NCBI RefSeq assembly: GCF_002998435.1
Contig: NZ_CP027231.1
Span: 2,087,001 to 2,151,000, forward strand
Direction of reading: 5' to 3'
From: Bacteroides zoogleoformans
GTDB taxonomy: Bacteria; Bacteroidota; Bacteroidia; Bacteroidales; Bacteroidaceae
DNA length: 64,000 bases
A model generated the notes under the pieces. It was given only the letters and a program-made list of their open reading frames with translations, was not told where the DNA came from and did not search any database. Below, in pieces: positions 42,873 to 52,885 of the stretch (position 1 is the stretch's first letter; every line of letters begins with the position of its first letter). Both the position numbers and the translations under genes were made by a program.

Positions 42873-45392
42873 ATGCAGATAGTTAAAAGGAATGGGACTG
42901 TGGAGTCCTATAACAGAGAGAAAATAGCCATTGCCATACGCAAAAGTTTTGTTGGCACGGGCAAGGACATTACTGACGAAGCCCTTCATGCCGTAACCGA
43001 TGAAGTGGAGCAGTTCTTGAACCGGAACGAAGACAAACGTGCGGTGGAGTGCATTCAGGACGAGGTGGAGCGCAGTTTGATGGAACACGGCTTCTATGCC
43101 GAGGCCAAAAGCTACATACTTTATCGCTGGCAGCGCACCGAACGGAGGAAAGCCCTCACGCAGATTGTCAATGGAACAAAAGACGAGGCCATAGTCGATG
43201 TGCTGAAAGAGATACAAAACGACTTTCCGGGAAGTGAATACAGCCTGAACGTCTTGGCCGAGAAGTTCGCAGGCTTCTGCAAGCCCGACATGGCGGCCGA
43301 AGAACGGCTGGCGATGCTCATCAAGGCTGCCGTGGAACTCACCACGCAGGAAGCTCCCGACTGGGAGTTTATCGCCGCCCGGCTGCTCAACTTCCGTATG
43401 ACGAAAGAACTGAAAGTGCAGACGGAGAAAGCGGATGTCCAATCCTACTACGACAAACTATGCTATCTCACGGACGAGGCTTTGTACGGCAGCTATATAC
43501 TCAATGCCTATTCGAGGCAAGAGATAGAAATGGCCTTCGGCTTTATCCGTCCCGAACGCGACAAGCTCTTCAACTATTCGGGGCTGGACTTGCTCTATAA
43601 GCGATACCTCATCCGCACACGCTCGGCGGAGCTGATGGAGTCGGTGCAGGAAATGTTTCTGGGCATCGCCTTGCATCTGGCCCTGCCCGAAAAGCACGAC
43701 CGGTTGCAGTGGGTGAAGAAATTCTACGATATGCTGAGCCTGCTGGAAGTGACCATGGCAACGCCCACCCTTTCCAATGCCCGGAAGCCCTACCATCAGC
43801 TCTCCAGTTGCTTTATCGATACCGTGCCCGACAGCCTCGAAGGCATATACCGCAGCATCGACAACTTTGCCACCGTAAGCAAGTTCGGCGGCGGCATGGG
43901 CATGTACTTCGGCAAGGTGCGCGCCACGGGTGGAAACATCCGGGGCTTCAAAGGCGTGGCCGGAGGTGTCATCCGCTGGATGAAGCTGGTGAACGACACT
44001 GCCGTGGCCGTCGACCAATTGGGAATGCGGCAGGGTGCCGTGGCCGTCTACCTCGATGTTTGGCACAAAGACCTGCCCGAATTCTTGCAGCTCCGCACCA
44101 ACAACGGAGACGACCGCATGAAGGCGCACGACATTTTTCCCGCCGTGTGCTATCCCGACCTCTTCTGGCAGATGGCGAAAGAAGACCTGAACAACCAATG
44201 GCACCTGTTCTGCCCCAATGAAATCATGACCGTGAAAGGCTATTGCCTCGAAGATTATTACGGAGAAGAGTGGGAGCGGAGGTATCGGGACTGCGTGAAC
44301 GACCCGCGCCTATCCCGCCGCAGCATGAGCCTGAAAGACATCGTGAGGCTGATACTCCGTTCCGCCGTGGAGACAGGCACACCCTTTACTTTTAACCGTG
44401 ATACGGTGAACCGGGCCAACCCCAATCCCCATAAAGGCATCATCTACTGCTCCAACCTCTGCACGGAGATAGCGCAGAACATGTCGGCCATCGAATCCGT
44501 CTCTACCGATATCCGGACGACGGATGGCGATACGGTGGTGGTGAAGACGGTCCGCCCCGGCGACTTTGTGGTCTGCAACCTTGCCAGCCTCTCGTTGGGG
44601 CACTTGCCTTTGGAGGATGAGGAGCGCATGCAGGAAAAGGTGGCAACCGTGGTCCGGGCATTGGACAACGTCATCGACTTGAACTTCTACCCGTTGCCTT
44701 TCGCGCAAATCACGAACCACCGCTACCGCAGCATCGGTCTGGGCGTCAGCGGCTATCACCATGCGCTCGCCCTGCGCGGCATCCGTTGGGAGAGCGAAGA
44801 ACATCTCCGCTTCATGGATAAGGTGTTCGAGCGCATCAACTATGCCGCCATCCGTGCCAGCATGGAGCTGGCCAAGGAGAAAGGAAAGTACGCCTGTTTT
44901 GAAGGAAGCGACTGGCAGACGGGCAGCTACTTCGTCAAGCGCGGATACGATTCGCCCCAATGGAGGCAACTGGCGGCGTCCGTTGCCACAGAGGGGATGC
45001 GGAACGCTTATCTTCTGGCCGTTGCCCCCACCAGCAGCACCGGCATCATTGCCGGAACCACGGCGGGCATCGACCCGGTGATGAAACGTTTCTTCCTCGA
45101 AGAGAAAAAAGGAGCCATGCTTCCGCGGGTGGCGCCCGGCCTCTCCGACAAAACCTATTGGCTCTACAAAGACGCCTATCTGCTGGAACAATCGTGGAGC
45201 GTGCGTGCTGCGGGCATCCGCCAACGGCATATAGACCAGGCGCAAAGCATGAACCTGTACATCACCAACGAATTCACCATGCGCCAACTTTTGAATCTCT
45301 ATCTGCTGGCTTGGGAGTGCGGAGTGAAGACCGTATATTACGTCCGCAGCAAGTCCTTGGAAGTAGAAGAATGTGAAAGTTGTGCATCCTAA
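42873..45392 (+). CDS. nrdA: Ribonucleoside-diphosphate reductase, class I, alpha subunit
   Basis: Protein of 839 aa with an N-terminal ATP-cone (MQIVKRNGTVESYNREKIAI) for allosteric control. Active-site features are intact: LSSCFIDTVPDSLEGI (first redox Cys), IIYCSNLCTEI (thiyl-radical Cys), DFVVCNLASL (second redox Cys), KTVYYVRSK (Tyr pair of the radical path) and a C-terminal CESCAS tail that re-reduces the site. Converts ribonucleoside diphosphates to deoxy forms for DNA synthesis. 15 bp upstream of nrdB and under the B12 riboswitch. Confidence 0.96.
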   Translation: MQIVKRNGTVESYNREKIAIAIRKSFVGTGKDITDEALHAVTDEVEQFLNRNEDKRAVECIQDEVERSLMEHGFYAEAKSYILYRWQRTERRKALTQIVNGTKDEAIVDVLKEIQNDFPGSEYSLNVLAEKFAGFCKPDMAAEERLAMLIKAAVELTTQEAPDWEFIAARLLNFRMTKELKVQTEKADVQSYYDKLCYLTDEALYGSYILNAYSRQEIEMAFGFIRPERDKLFNYSGLDLLYKRYLIRTRSAELMESVQEMFLGIALHLALPEKHDRLQWVKKFYDMLSLLEVTMATPTLSNARKPYHQLSSCFIDTVPDSLEGIYRSIDNFATVSKFGGGMGMYFGKVRATGGNIRGFKGVAGGVIRWMKLVNDTAVAVDQLGMRQGAVAVYLDVWHKDLPEFLQLRTNNGDDRMKAHDIFPAVCYPDLFWQMAKEDLNNQWHLFCPNEIMTVKGYCLEDYYGEEWERRYRDCVNDPRLSRRSMSLKDIVRLILRSAVETGTPFTFNRDTVNRANPNPHKGIIYCSNLCTEIAQNMSAIESVSTDIRTTDGDTVVVKTVRPGDFVVCNLASLSLGHLPLEDEERMQEKVATVVRALDNVIDLNFYPLPFAQITNHRYRSIGLGVSGYHHALALRGIRWESEEHLRFMDKVFERINYAAIRASMELAKEKGKYACFEGSDWQTGSYFVKRGYDSPQWRQLAASVATEGMRNAYLLAVAPTSSTGIIAGTTAGIDPVMKRFFLEEKKGAMLPRVAPGLSDKTYWLYKDAYLLEQSWSVRAAGIRQRHIDQAQSMNLYITNEFTMRQLLNLYLLAWECGVKTVYYVRSKSLEVEECESCAS

Positions 45393-45407
45393 CCAAAACG
45401 AACGATT

Positions 45408-46457
45408 ATGGAAATAAAAAAACTGAAAAAGAACGCTCTTTTTAATCCCGAAGGCGATATCGAACTCCGCTTCAGGAAAATGATTGGCGGCAATACGACC
45501 AATCTGAACGACTTCAACAACATGCGCTACAAGTGGGTGAGCGACTGGTACCGGCAGGCCATGAACAACTTCTGGATACCCGAAGAAATCAATCTCACTC
45601 AAGACATAAAGGATTATCCCCATCTGGAGAAAGCCGAACGCACGGCCTACGACAAGATTCTGAGTTTCCTTGTTTTCCTCGACTCGCTTCAAAGCAACAA
45701 CCTGCCTACCATAAGCGAATACATCACGGCAAACGAAGTGAATCTCTGTCTGCACATACAAGCCTTTCAGGAGTGCGTACACAGCCAGAGCTACAGCTAT
45801 ATGCTCGACTCTATTTGCAGTCCGGAAGAACGTAACGACATCCTCTATCAATGGAAAACGGATGAACATCTGCTGAAGCGAAACACGTTTATCGGCAATT
45901 GTTACAATGATTTTCAGAATAGTCAGGACGGTTTCACGCTGATGAAGACGCTGATTGCCAACTACATCCTCGAAGGCATTTACTTTTATAGCGGCTTCAT
46001 GTTCTTCTATAACCTGAGCCGCAACGGCAAGATGTCGGGCTCGGCCCAAGAGATACGCTATATCAACCGCGACGAGAACACCCATCTGTGGCTGTTCCGC
46101 AACATCATCTTGGAACTGAAGAAAGAAGAACCCGAACTCTTCACTCCCGATAAGATAGGCGTGTACGAAAGCATGATGCGCGAAGGCGTGAGGCAGGAGA
46201 TAGAGTGGGGGCAATACGTCATAGGCGACGACATACAGGGACTCAACAAGCAGATGCTGGAGGAATATATCTTTTATCTCGGCAACCTGCGTTGGCACAG
46301 CTTGGGCTTCGGCTTCTTGTACGAAGACCATCGCAAGGAGCCTGAGAGCATGCGCTGGGTGTCGCAATACTCCAATGCCAATATGGTGAAGACCGACTTT
46401 TTTGAAGCTAAAAGCACGACCTATGCCAAGAGTACTGCTTTAGAGGATGATTTGTGA
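45408..46457 (+). CDS. nrdB: Ribonucleoside-diphosphate reductase, class I, beta subunit
   Basis: Protein of 349 aa, ferritin-like. Metal ligands are seen in FLDSLQS (Asp), QECVHSQSY (Glu, His), ILEGIYF (Glu) and RDENTHLW (Glu, His). The Tyr in QECVHSQSY sits at the radical position (four residues after the His), so this looks like a tyrosyl-radical enzyme rather than a Phe-containing Mn/Fe type. Supplies the radical to NrdA and is co-transcribed with it. Confidence 0.96.
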   Translation: MEIKKLKKNALFNPEGDIELRFRKMIGGNTTNLNDFNNMRYKWVSDWYRQAMNNFWIPEEINLTQDIKDYPHLEKAERTAYDKILSFLVFLDSLQSNNLPTISEYITANEVNLCLHIQAFQECVHSQSYSYMLDSICSPEERNDILYQWKTDEHLLKRNTFIGNCYNDFQNSQDGFTLMKTLIANYILEGIYFYSGFMFFYNLSRNGKMSGSAQEIRYINRDENTHLWLFRNIILELKKEEPELFTPDKIGVYESMMREGVRQEIEWGQYVIGDDIQGLNKQMLEEYIFYLGNLRWHSLGFGFLYEDHRKEPESMRWVSQYSNANMVKTDFFEAKSTTYAKSTALEDDL

Positions 46458-46549
46458 TTCTTGTTGCCTCTCCCCCGTCAGTTCCTTTACTACTTATAGT
46501 TGGTGTAAAAAATGAAATCAAAACTTGCAAACAGAAAAAAGCACGATGA

Positions 46550-46588
46550 CATGAAGATGCAGTAGTCCGTTGCAACAGCATCTTCATG
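46550..46588 (+). terminator. Hairpin between nrdB and the esterase gene
   Basis: CATGAAGATGC (46550-46560) and GCATCTTCATG (46578-46588) form a perfect 11-bp stem with a 17-nt loop, about 90 bp after nrdB. No strong T-run follows, so it may end transcription weakly or protect the mRNA 3' end. Confidence 0.45.
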
Positions 46589-46682
46589 GCGTAAAAATAA
46601 AAGTCGTGGAGAATTTGATATAAATCAATTGGTTTTAGCCCGGAAGTTAACTACTTTGTAGTATATTTCTTAAGACTATATC

Positions 46683-47564
46683 ATGAAAAGATTAATCCTT
46701 TCTCTTTTTGCTCTCTGCATGCTCTTGGGGGCAAAGGCGCAGTTCTCCGCTTTGAGGGCGCAAAGTAAGGTCGTGACCGACAGTATCTATAGCAAGGTGT
46801 TGGGTGCGAACCGGCAGTTTACCATCTATCTTCCTAAGAGTTATGACACAGATGCTACAAGAAAGTATCCCATACTTTACTTGTTGCATGGCATGATGGG
46901 CGTCAACACCAGCTGGTTCACCGATCAACGGGTGAAGGATGTAATGGATCAGCTGGTGGCTTCCGGCGAGGCCCGTGAAATGATCATCGTCTCTCCCAAT
47001 GCCGGAGGCAATATCTATGCAGGTGTATGGAACGGCTATTTCAACATGCCGAGGTGGGCGTATGAAGACTTCTTCTACAAAGAGTTCCTCCCGTATATCG
47101 AGAAGACGTACCGGGTGGCGCGCGATAAACAGCACCGTGCCATCGCAGGCCTTTCGATGGGTGGAGGTGGAGCGACAAGCTATGCGCAACGCTATCCGGA
47201 CATGTATTGCGCCGCTTATGCGATGAGTGCCTTGATGAATATTCCGGTGGGTTCGGAGAATCCGTCACCTAATCCGGACGACAAGATGAGCCTGTTGACG
47301 AAGTCGGTGATGGAGCATAGTTGCGTGAAGTATGTAGAAGAGGCTGACGATGCACGTAAAAAGCAGTTGCGCTCCGTACAGTGGTTTGTGGATTGTGGTG
47401 ACGATGATTTCCTGCTCGACCGCAACATCGAGTTCTTCCAAGCCATGCGCAAGGCACAGATACCTTGTCAGTTCCGTGTACGCGATGGCGGACACATTTC
47501 CGAGTATTGGCATTCGGCACTCTACATTTGCCTGCCTTTTGTCTCCCGCTGTTTTGGAAAATAG
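46683..47564 (+). CDS. Secreted esterase, CE1/esterase D family
   Basis: Protein of 293 aa with signal peptide (AKA-QF). Alpha/beta-hydrolase features: YPILYLLHGMMG (oxyanion region), AIAGLSMGGGGA with nucleophile Ser near residue 158, DCGDDDFLLD (acid) and DGGHISEYW (His). CE1 members release ferulic or acetyl groups from xylan side chains. Followed by a second esterase after 89 bp and then a GH3 gene, which suggests breakdown of decorated plant hemicellulose; the exact ester is inferred. Confidence 0.9.
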   Translation: MKRLILSLFALCMLLGAKAQFSALRAQSKVVTDSIYSKVLGANRQFTIYLPKSYDTDATRKYPILYLLHGMMGVNTSWFTDQRVKDVMDQLVASGEAREMIIVSPNAGGNIYAGVWNGYFNMPRWAYEDFFYKEFLPYIEKTYRVARDKQHRAIAGLSMGGGGATSYAQRYPDMYCAAYAMSALMNIPVGSENPSPNPDDKMSLLTKSVMEHSCVKYVEEADDARKKQLRSVQWFVDCGDDDFLLDRNIEFFQAMRKAQIPCQFRVRDGGHISEYWHSALYICLPFVSRCFGK

Positions 47565-47653
47565 AAGAGACGGGCTGCTTTGCCTGACCAATTGGTGTAG
47601 TGACACACTATAAACACATAATATTTAAAAATATAACGATTAAATAGTGCATA

Positions 47654-48847
47654 ATGAAAAGATTTTCTCTTTTATCAGCCTTGTTGCTGATGTGTGCGAT
47701 GACTTTTGCACAGCAAGCTCTCTGGGGAGGCGCCCCGGTTGTCTCACCGGAGATACACGACGACAACACCGTTACGTTTCGTCTGAAAGCGCCGAAAGCG
47801 GTGAAAGTACAAATCACCGGCGATTTTCTGCTCACACAGAAAATCAAGACACCTTTCGGAGAGTTTGATGGCCCGGGTGTGGCCGATTTGAAAGAAGGTA
47901 AGGACGGTATATGGGAATTTACCACTCCCGAACCTCTGAAGCCGGAGCTTTACAGCTACTCCTTTATCGTAAATGATTTGAAGATGATGGACCCGGGCAA
48001 CGTCTACATGATTCGCGACGTGGCTTCCGTAACCAATGTATTCATCATCGGTGGAGAACGCGCCGATTTGTATAAAGTGAACAAAGTGCCTCACGGAACA
48101 GTAAGCCGTATGTGGTACAATAGCCCTACATTGGGTATGGAACGCCGACTGACTGTTTACACTCCTGCCGGTTATGAAACAAGCGGCAAGCGTTATCCCG
48201 TATTCTACCTGCTTCACGGCATGGGAGGCGACGAAGAGGCTTGGATTGCACTTGGACGTACCGCACAAATTCTCGACAACCTGATTGCTCAGGGCAAGGC
48301 CAAACCGATGATTGTCGTGATGACCAATGGAAATGCCGTACAGGAAGCCGCACCGGGCGAATCGTCTTTGGGCTTTGTCGCTCCTGACATGCAGTTACCC
48401 AAAACGATGGAAGGTTCGTTTGAGACCGCTTTCCCCGATGTGGTGAAGTTCATCGACAAGAATTTCCGTACTGCTGCCAACAAGAAGAACCGGGCCATTG
48501 CCGGATTGTCCATGGGAGGTTTTCACTCCATGCACATTTCCAAGCAATATCCCGACATGTTCGATTATATAGGCCTATTCTCTGCGGCCATCATGCCCAA
48601 TAAAGATGCCAAGTCGCCAGTGTACGAAGACATGGAGGCCAAGCTGAAGGTTCAGTTCTCCAAGAAGCCGGCTCTCTACTGGATTGCCATCGGCAAGACC
48701 GACTTCCTGTACAAGGCCAATGAAGACTATCGCAAACTGCTGGACGAGAAAGGCTGTAACTATTCCTATTATGAGACCGGAGAAGGACATATCTGGAAGA
48801 ACTGGCGTATCTACTTGACGGAGTTTGTACCGCAGTTATTCAAATAA
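47654..48847 (+). CDS. Secreted esterase with N-terminal CBM48/E-set-like domain
   Basis: Protein of 397 aa: signal peptide (TFA-QQ), Ig-like E-set domain (about 25-125, NTVTFRLKAPKAVKVQITG) and a C-terminal esterase D/CE1 domain with FYLLHGMGGDEEAW, AIAGLSMGGFHSMH (nucleophile Ser), AIGKTDFLY and TGEGHIWKNW (catalytic His). Same architecture as the feruloyl/acetylxylan esterases found in Bacteroides xylan loci. Probably works with the upstream esterase. Confidence 0.9.
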   Translation: MKRFSLLSALLLMCAMTFAQQALWGGAPVVSPEIHDDNTVTFRLKAPKAVKVQITGDFLLTQKIKTPFGEFDGPGVADLKEGKDGIWEFTTPEPLKPELYSYSFIVNDLKMMDPGNVYMIRDVASVTNVFIIGGERADLYKVNKVPHGTVSRMWYNSPTLGMERRLTVYTPAGYETSGKRYPVFYLLHGMGGDEEAWIALGRTAQILDNLIAQGKAKPMIVVMTNGNAVQEAAPGESSLGFVAPDMQLPKTMEGSFETAFPDVVKFIDKNFRTAANKKNRAIAGLSMGGFHSMHISKQYPDMFDYIGLFSAAIMPNKDAKSPVYEDMEAKLKVQFSKKPALYWIAIGKTDFLYKANEDYRKLLDEKGCNYSYYETGEGHIWKNWRIYLTEFVPQLFK

Positions 48848-48870
48848 CCCTTTTAATAAACTTATATCAT

Positions 48871-49011
48871 GAAGAAACACTTTATAAACTCCTGATAGGT
48901 GCTTCTTCGCGCGACATCAAAACGGATCTGAGTGCCGATGTGGCTGCCTTGACACAGAAAACAAACAGATTGCTGAAGTTGAAAGAATCCATCGCCACCC
49001 TGAAAAAATAA
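48871..49011 (+). pseudogene. C-terminal remnant of a GH3 glycosidase
   Basis: The frame GAA at 48871 to TAA at 49009-49011 encodes a 46-residue tail containing LYKLLIGASSRDIKTDL. The (L/V)LIGASSRDI motif is the typical end of GH3 enzymes (fibronectin-III-like domain). There is no start or catalytic part. An ATG in another frame at 48869 gives only a short MKKHFINS peptide and then a stop. It is a leftover of a second GH3 gene next to the intact one at 49100. Confidence 0.6.
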
Positions 49012-49030
49012 CAAAACCGACCCTAAAAAG

Positions 49031-49074
49031 CATCCTGCCATACCCTTCGGTGTGGCAGGATGTCGCTATATTTG
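49031..49074 (+). promoter_or_regulatory. Hairpin and promoter in front of the GH3 gene
   Basis: CATCCTGCCATACC (49031-49044) pairs with GGTGTGGCAGGATG (49049-49062) around CTTC, a strong hairpin after the remnant. TATATTTG at 49067-49074 is a good -7 box 26 bp before the GH3 ATG. Together they suggest that GH3 is transcribed separately from the esterases. Confidence 0.6.
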
Positions 49075-49099
49075 CAAACATCAAACCAATATTATAACC

Positions 49100-51589
49100 A
49101 TGAAAAAGAAATTAATCTTATCATTAGCCCTATCCGGCTTAGTACTGACTTCCGCGGCGCAGACCACCGTTAAGCCTGCCATCCCGAGAGATGAGAAGAT
49201 AGAAAGGCAGATTGAAACACTGCTGAAGAAGATGACATTGGACGAGAAAGTGGGGCAGATGTGCGAACTCACCATCGACGTGTTGCAGAAGCAAGCCAAC
49301 CCTTTCGCAGGCATTGACCCGAAAGACATCACGCCCGACCGACTGAAAGAAATTGTCCGCCGGTATAAGCTCGAGAAAGAGTTCAAGATAGGCAAGGAAA
49401 TGCCGGAGCAGGATGTCATGATGAAACTCTACATGCGCATTCAGGAGATAGAAGGCGCCAAAGGCTTCCAATTGGACGAAGCAAAGCTCGACTCCGTGAT
49501 TGGAAAATACAAAGTCGGATCCATCCTGAATGTGCCCTCCGGTGTGGCGCAGAGCGTGGCGAAGTGGCAGGAAATCATCAAGCGCATTCAGGAGAAGTCT
49601 ATGCAGGTGATGGGCATTCCTTGTATATACGGTGTCGATCAGATACATGGAACCACCTACACGCTGGGCGGAACGCTCTTCCCCCAAGGCGTCAACATGG
49701 GAGCCACCTTCAATCGCCCGTTAACGCGCGAAGGCGCACGCATCTCCGCTTACGAGACAAAGGCGGGAAGCATCCCTTGGACGTACGCTCCGGTGACCGA
49801 CCTCGGGCGCGATCCTCGCTGGCCGCGCATGTGGGAAAACTATGGAGAAGACGCCTACCTGAATGCCGAGATGGGGCGCGAGTCCGTCATCGGTTTTCAA
49901 GGAGACAACCCCAACCTGATTGGAGTAGACCGTGTGGCCGCCTGTATGAAGCACTTCATGGGCTATGGCGTTCCCGTATCGGGCAAAGACCGCACACCCT
50001 CATCGATCACTCTGCAGGACATGCGCGAGAAACATTTTGCCCCTTATCTCGAAATGGTAAGAAACGGAGCACTCTCCGTCATGGTGAATTCCGCCATGAA
50101 CAACGGTCTGCCCTTCCATGCCAACTACGAGCTGCTGACCAAGTGGCTGAAGGAAGATCTCGATTGGGACGGCCTGATTGTGACCGACTGGGCCGACATC
50201 GACAACCTCTGGAAGCGCGACCACATAGCCAAAGACAAGAAAGAAGCCATCAAGCTTGCCATCAATGCCGGTATTGACATGTCCATGGACCCTTACGATT
50301 GGAACTTCTGTCCGCTGCTCAAGCAACTGGTGCAAGAGGGTGAAGTGCCCATGAGCCGCATCGATGATGCCGTGCGCCGCGTGCTGCGTATGAAGCTCCG
50401 CCTCAACCTGTTCGAGAAGCCTTATTATGATTCGAAGGACTTCCCCCTGTTCGGCAGTGCCGAGCATGCCGCCGCCGCATTGCAGGCAGCCGAAGAATCG
50501 TTGGTGCTTCTGAAGAATGCGGACGGCATTCTGCCCTTGAGCAAAGGCCGAAAGCTGCTGATTACAGGCCCTAACGCCAACTCTATGCGCTGCCTCAACG
50601 GTGGCTGGTCTTACTCTTGGCAGGGTGACAAGGCCGATGAACATGCTGCGGCCTACAATACGATTCTCGAAGCTTTCACCCATAAGTTCGGCGCCGATAA
50701 TATCATCTACGAAGCCGGTGTCACCTATAAGCAGGGAGGTAACTGGTGGGAAGAAAATGCTCCCAAGATAGAGAAAGCAGTGGCTGCCGCCGCCGGTGCC
50801 GACTGCATCGTTGCCTGCATCGGAGAGAATTCTTACTGCGAAACGCCCGGCAACCTGACGAACCTTGCGCTCTCTCAGCATCAGCTTGACTTAGTGAAGG
50901 CGCTTGCCAAGACCGGAAAACCCATCATTCTGATTCTGAACCAAGGCCGTCCTCGCCTGATAGCCGACATCGAGCCTTTGGCCAAAGCCGTTGTCAACAC
51001 CATGCTCCCGGGCAACTACGGTGGCGACGCATTAGCCAACCTCGTGGCAGGCGACGCTAACTTCAGCGGAAAACAGCCTTTTACCTATCCCAAGGAAATC
51101 AACTCGTTGATTACGTACGACTACAAGCCCTGCGAGCACATCGGCCGGCAGATGGAGGGCGCTTATAACTACGACGCGCAGGTTTCCGTGCAGTGGCCTT
51201 TCGGCTACGGGTTGAGCTACACCTCTTTTGCATACAGCAACTTGAAAGTGGACAAGCCAAACTTCACGGCCGACGACGTACTGACCTTCACCGTTGATGT
51301 GAAGAATACCGGTAACCGCATTGGTAAGGAAAGCGTTCTGCTGTTCAGCAGTGACCTTGTGGCTTCACTCACCCCCGACATCCGCCGTCTTCGCGCTTTC
51401 GAGAAGGTGGAGCTGAAGCCGGGCGAGACAAAGACCGTGACCCTGAAAGTGAAAGCCTCCGACCTTGCCTTTGTGGGTTATGACGGCAAGTGGATTCTGG
51501 AGAAAGGCGATTTCCGCATACAGGCAGGCGACCGCATCCTGAATGTGGCTTGCACGGACACCAAGAAGTGGGAAACGCCGAACAAATAA
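49100..51589 (+). CDS. Beta-glucosidase/beta-xylosidase, GH3
   Basis: Protein of 829 aa: signal peptide (SAA-QT), GH3 N-domain ([35 protein letters not shown]), catalytic nucleophile region [12 protein letters not shown], alpha/beta C-domain ([16 protein letters not shown]) and fibronectin-III-like C-terminus ([20 protein letters not shown]). Hydrolyses terminal beta-linked glucose or xylose. Start at 49100 directly precedes the signal peptide; the longer frame does not. Neighbouring esterases favour a plant-polysaccharide substrate. Confidence 0.93.
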   Translation: MKKKLILSLALSGLVLTSAAQTTVKPAIPRDEKIERQIETLLKKMTLDEKVGQMCELTIDVLQKQANPFAGIDPKDITPDRLKEIVRRYKLEKEFKIGKEMPEQDVMMKLYMRIQEIEGAKGFQLDEAKLDSVIGKYKVGSILNVPSGVAQSVAKWQEIIKRIQEKSMQVMGIPCIYGVDQIHGTTYTLGGTLFPQGVNMGATFNRPLTREGARISAYETKAGSIPWTYAPVTDLGRDPRWPRMWENYGEDAYLNAEMGRESVIGFQGDNPNLIGVDRVAACMKHFMGYGVPVSGKDRTPSSITLQDMREKHFAPYLEMVRNGALSVMVNSAMNNGLPFHANYELLTKWLKEDLDWDGLIVTDWADIDNLWKRDHIAKDKKEAIKLAINAGIDMSMDPYDWNFCPLLKQLVQEGEVPMSRIDDAVRRVLRMKLRLNLFEKPYYDSKDFPLFGSAEHAAAALQAAEESLVLLKNADGILPLSKGRKLLITGPNANSMRCLNGGWSYSWQGDKADEHAAAYNTILEAFTHKFGADNIIYEAGVTYKQGGNWWEENAPKIEKAVAAAAGADCIVACIGENSYCETPGNLTNLALSQHQLDLVKALAKTGKPIILILNQGRPRLIADIEPLAKAVVNTMLPGNYGGDALANLVAGDANFSGKQPFTYPKEINSLITYDYKPCEHIGRQMEGAYNYDAQVSVQWPFGYGLSYTSFAYSNLKVDKPNFTADDVLTFTVDVKNTGNRIGKESVLLFSSDLVASLTPDIRRLRAFEKVELKPGETKTVTLKVKASDLAFVGYDGKWILEKGDFRIQAGDRILNVACTDTKKWETPNK

Positions 51590-51634
51590 GAAGGTAAGTA
51601 GCTGGCGTATATCGTAGTGCCAAGCGCAAATAAC

Positions 51635-51679
51635 GCGAAGGGTGCGGTTCAAGAAAAAGAACCACATCCTTCGCTTTTT
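51635..51679. terminator. Strong bidirectional terminator
   Basis: GCGAAGGGTGCGGTTC (51635-51650) pairs with GAACCACATCCTTCGC (51659-51674) with few mismatches, followed by TTTTTT. It separates the plus-strand GH3 gene from the minus-strand CBM9-like gene. Confidence 0.8.
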
Positions 51680-51702
51680 TGTACCATAGGGTTTAAGTGT
51701 GC

Positions 51703-52818
51703 TCACTTTGTTTCACTGGCGAGGCATCCCATCTCGTCAATACTCATTCGCTTGCCATCGGGTAGGGTGACTGTGATCTCATACTTATGGCTGATGGCCT
51801 CTACGCTGACATGGCTGCCCAGAGGCAGTGCGTTTAGTTCCTCCTTTGTCAGACCGAAAGCTTCGATGGTGGCGTGATAGCGACCGTGCTTGGCGTATTC
51901 TTCCTCTTGTGCGTAGAACAGCATCCACAGGAAGCGCTCCACGGGATAGGTGTCCGGGTAGCGGAAAGCCTCGGGAGCGGCACTGCCTGCGGTGAGGCCG
52001 GAGAGGTAGACGTAACCCCAACGTTCGGGCATGTGCATGGCTACTTGACCCGTAGGTCCCCACGTCCAGTTGTCTTCGGGCAGGAACTTGCCGTCGGCTC
52101 CTTGCTTGCGGCGATAGCGGCCGTCCTTGTCCGTGACGTGTTGCCACTGCACGCGCGAGAAACCGATGCGCAGGTAGCGGCCCGCTTGCAGGCAGTTGTC
52201 GAACTCTGCGGCGATGGCTTCGCGGGGGATGGCCATCTCCACGCTCCAACCGCGGTCGGTGTCGCCCGGGCGGTTCAGACTGCCGTCTACGTGCGTGGCT
52301 ATCCGAAAGCCGGGGCAGTTCCACTGGAACTGCACGTGTGGGCGGCGGGGTGCGCGGTAGGGCTTCTCCAGAAAGAGGTCGAACACGGTACAGAGGGCGT
52401 TGGCTTCGATTTCATAGTAGTGGTGCCCGTCTCCATCCGGGTCAATGAACACCTCGAAATCGTTGTTGTAGTAAACGATGGTGTCGCGCTGCCTCAGATC
52501 GGCCCATACATCGGGCTCTTGCAGCTCGGCGGCGATGTATAGGTAGCGGTCGTCCCAAAGCATCCTTGCCTGCGTGCGGAGCCGTGGGGTGGGATATCCC
52601 TCTCCGCTGATGTCCGTAAAACGGGTGATGAGAGGGGCATGCTGCCATACCGCTTCATCGGGGATGCCGTCGATGCAGATCGTATCGGTGGTGCGCAGAC
52701 ATACGTAGCCTTCGGGTTGTGTCAGGAATCTGCCGTATCGCTCGGTCAGCGGTTGTGCCGTGACAGAGATTATTGTGGCTGTCAATAAAAGGCAGTATGA
52801 TAAGAAGAGTTTTTTCAT
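51703..52818 (-). CDS. Secreted CBM9-like carbohydrate-binding protein
   Basis: Protein of 371 aa with signal peptide (VTA-QP). Residues of about 45-250 match the family 9-like module (IDGIPDEAVWQHAPLITRFT, RMLWDDRYLYIAAELQEPD, NDFEVFIDPDGDGHHYYEIE, RGWSVEMAIP). Such proteins bind sugars or act in carbohydrate metabolism without a known catalytic site. The C-terminal ~100 residues (SHVSVEAISHKYEITVTLPD) are beta-rich and unassigned. 67 bp downstream of the fucosidase gene on the same strand, so probably co-expressed. Confidence 0.85.
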   Translation of the reverse strand: MKKLFLSYCLLLTATIISVTAQPLTERYGRFLTQPEGYVCLRTTDTICIDGIPDEAVWQHAPLITRFTDISGEGYPTPRLRTQARMLWDDRYLYIAAELQEPDVWADLRQRDTIVYYNNDFEVFIDPDGDGHHYYEIEANALCTVFDLFLEKPYRAPRRPHVQFQWNCPGFRIATHVDGSLNRPGDTDRGWSVEMAIPREAIAAEFDNCLQAGRYLRIGFSRVQWQHVTDKDGRYRRKQGADGKFLPEDNWTWGPTGQVAMHMPERWGYVYLSGLTAGSAAPEAFRYPDTYPVERFLWMLFYAQEEEYAKHGRYHATIEAFGLTKEELNALPLGSHVSVEAISHKYEITVTLPDGKRMSIDEMGCLASETK

Positions 52819-52885
52819 TATGAAAAAAGAGTTTGGTTAAGAATAAGGATAAACCGCGTCATCCGTTTCATCTGCGTCTGAGAAA

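Noticed and set aside
44310..46367. 685-codon open frame on the minus strand across nrdA and nrdB
   Set aside because: It is antisense to two genes with complete catalytic motifs and shows no domain of its own; a by-product of codon bias.
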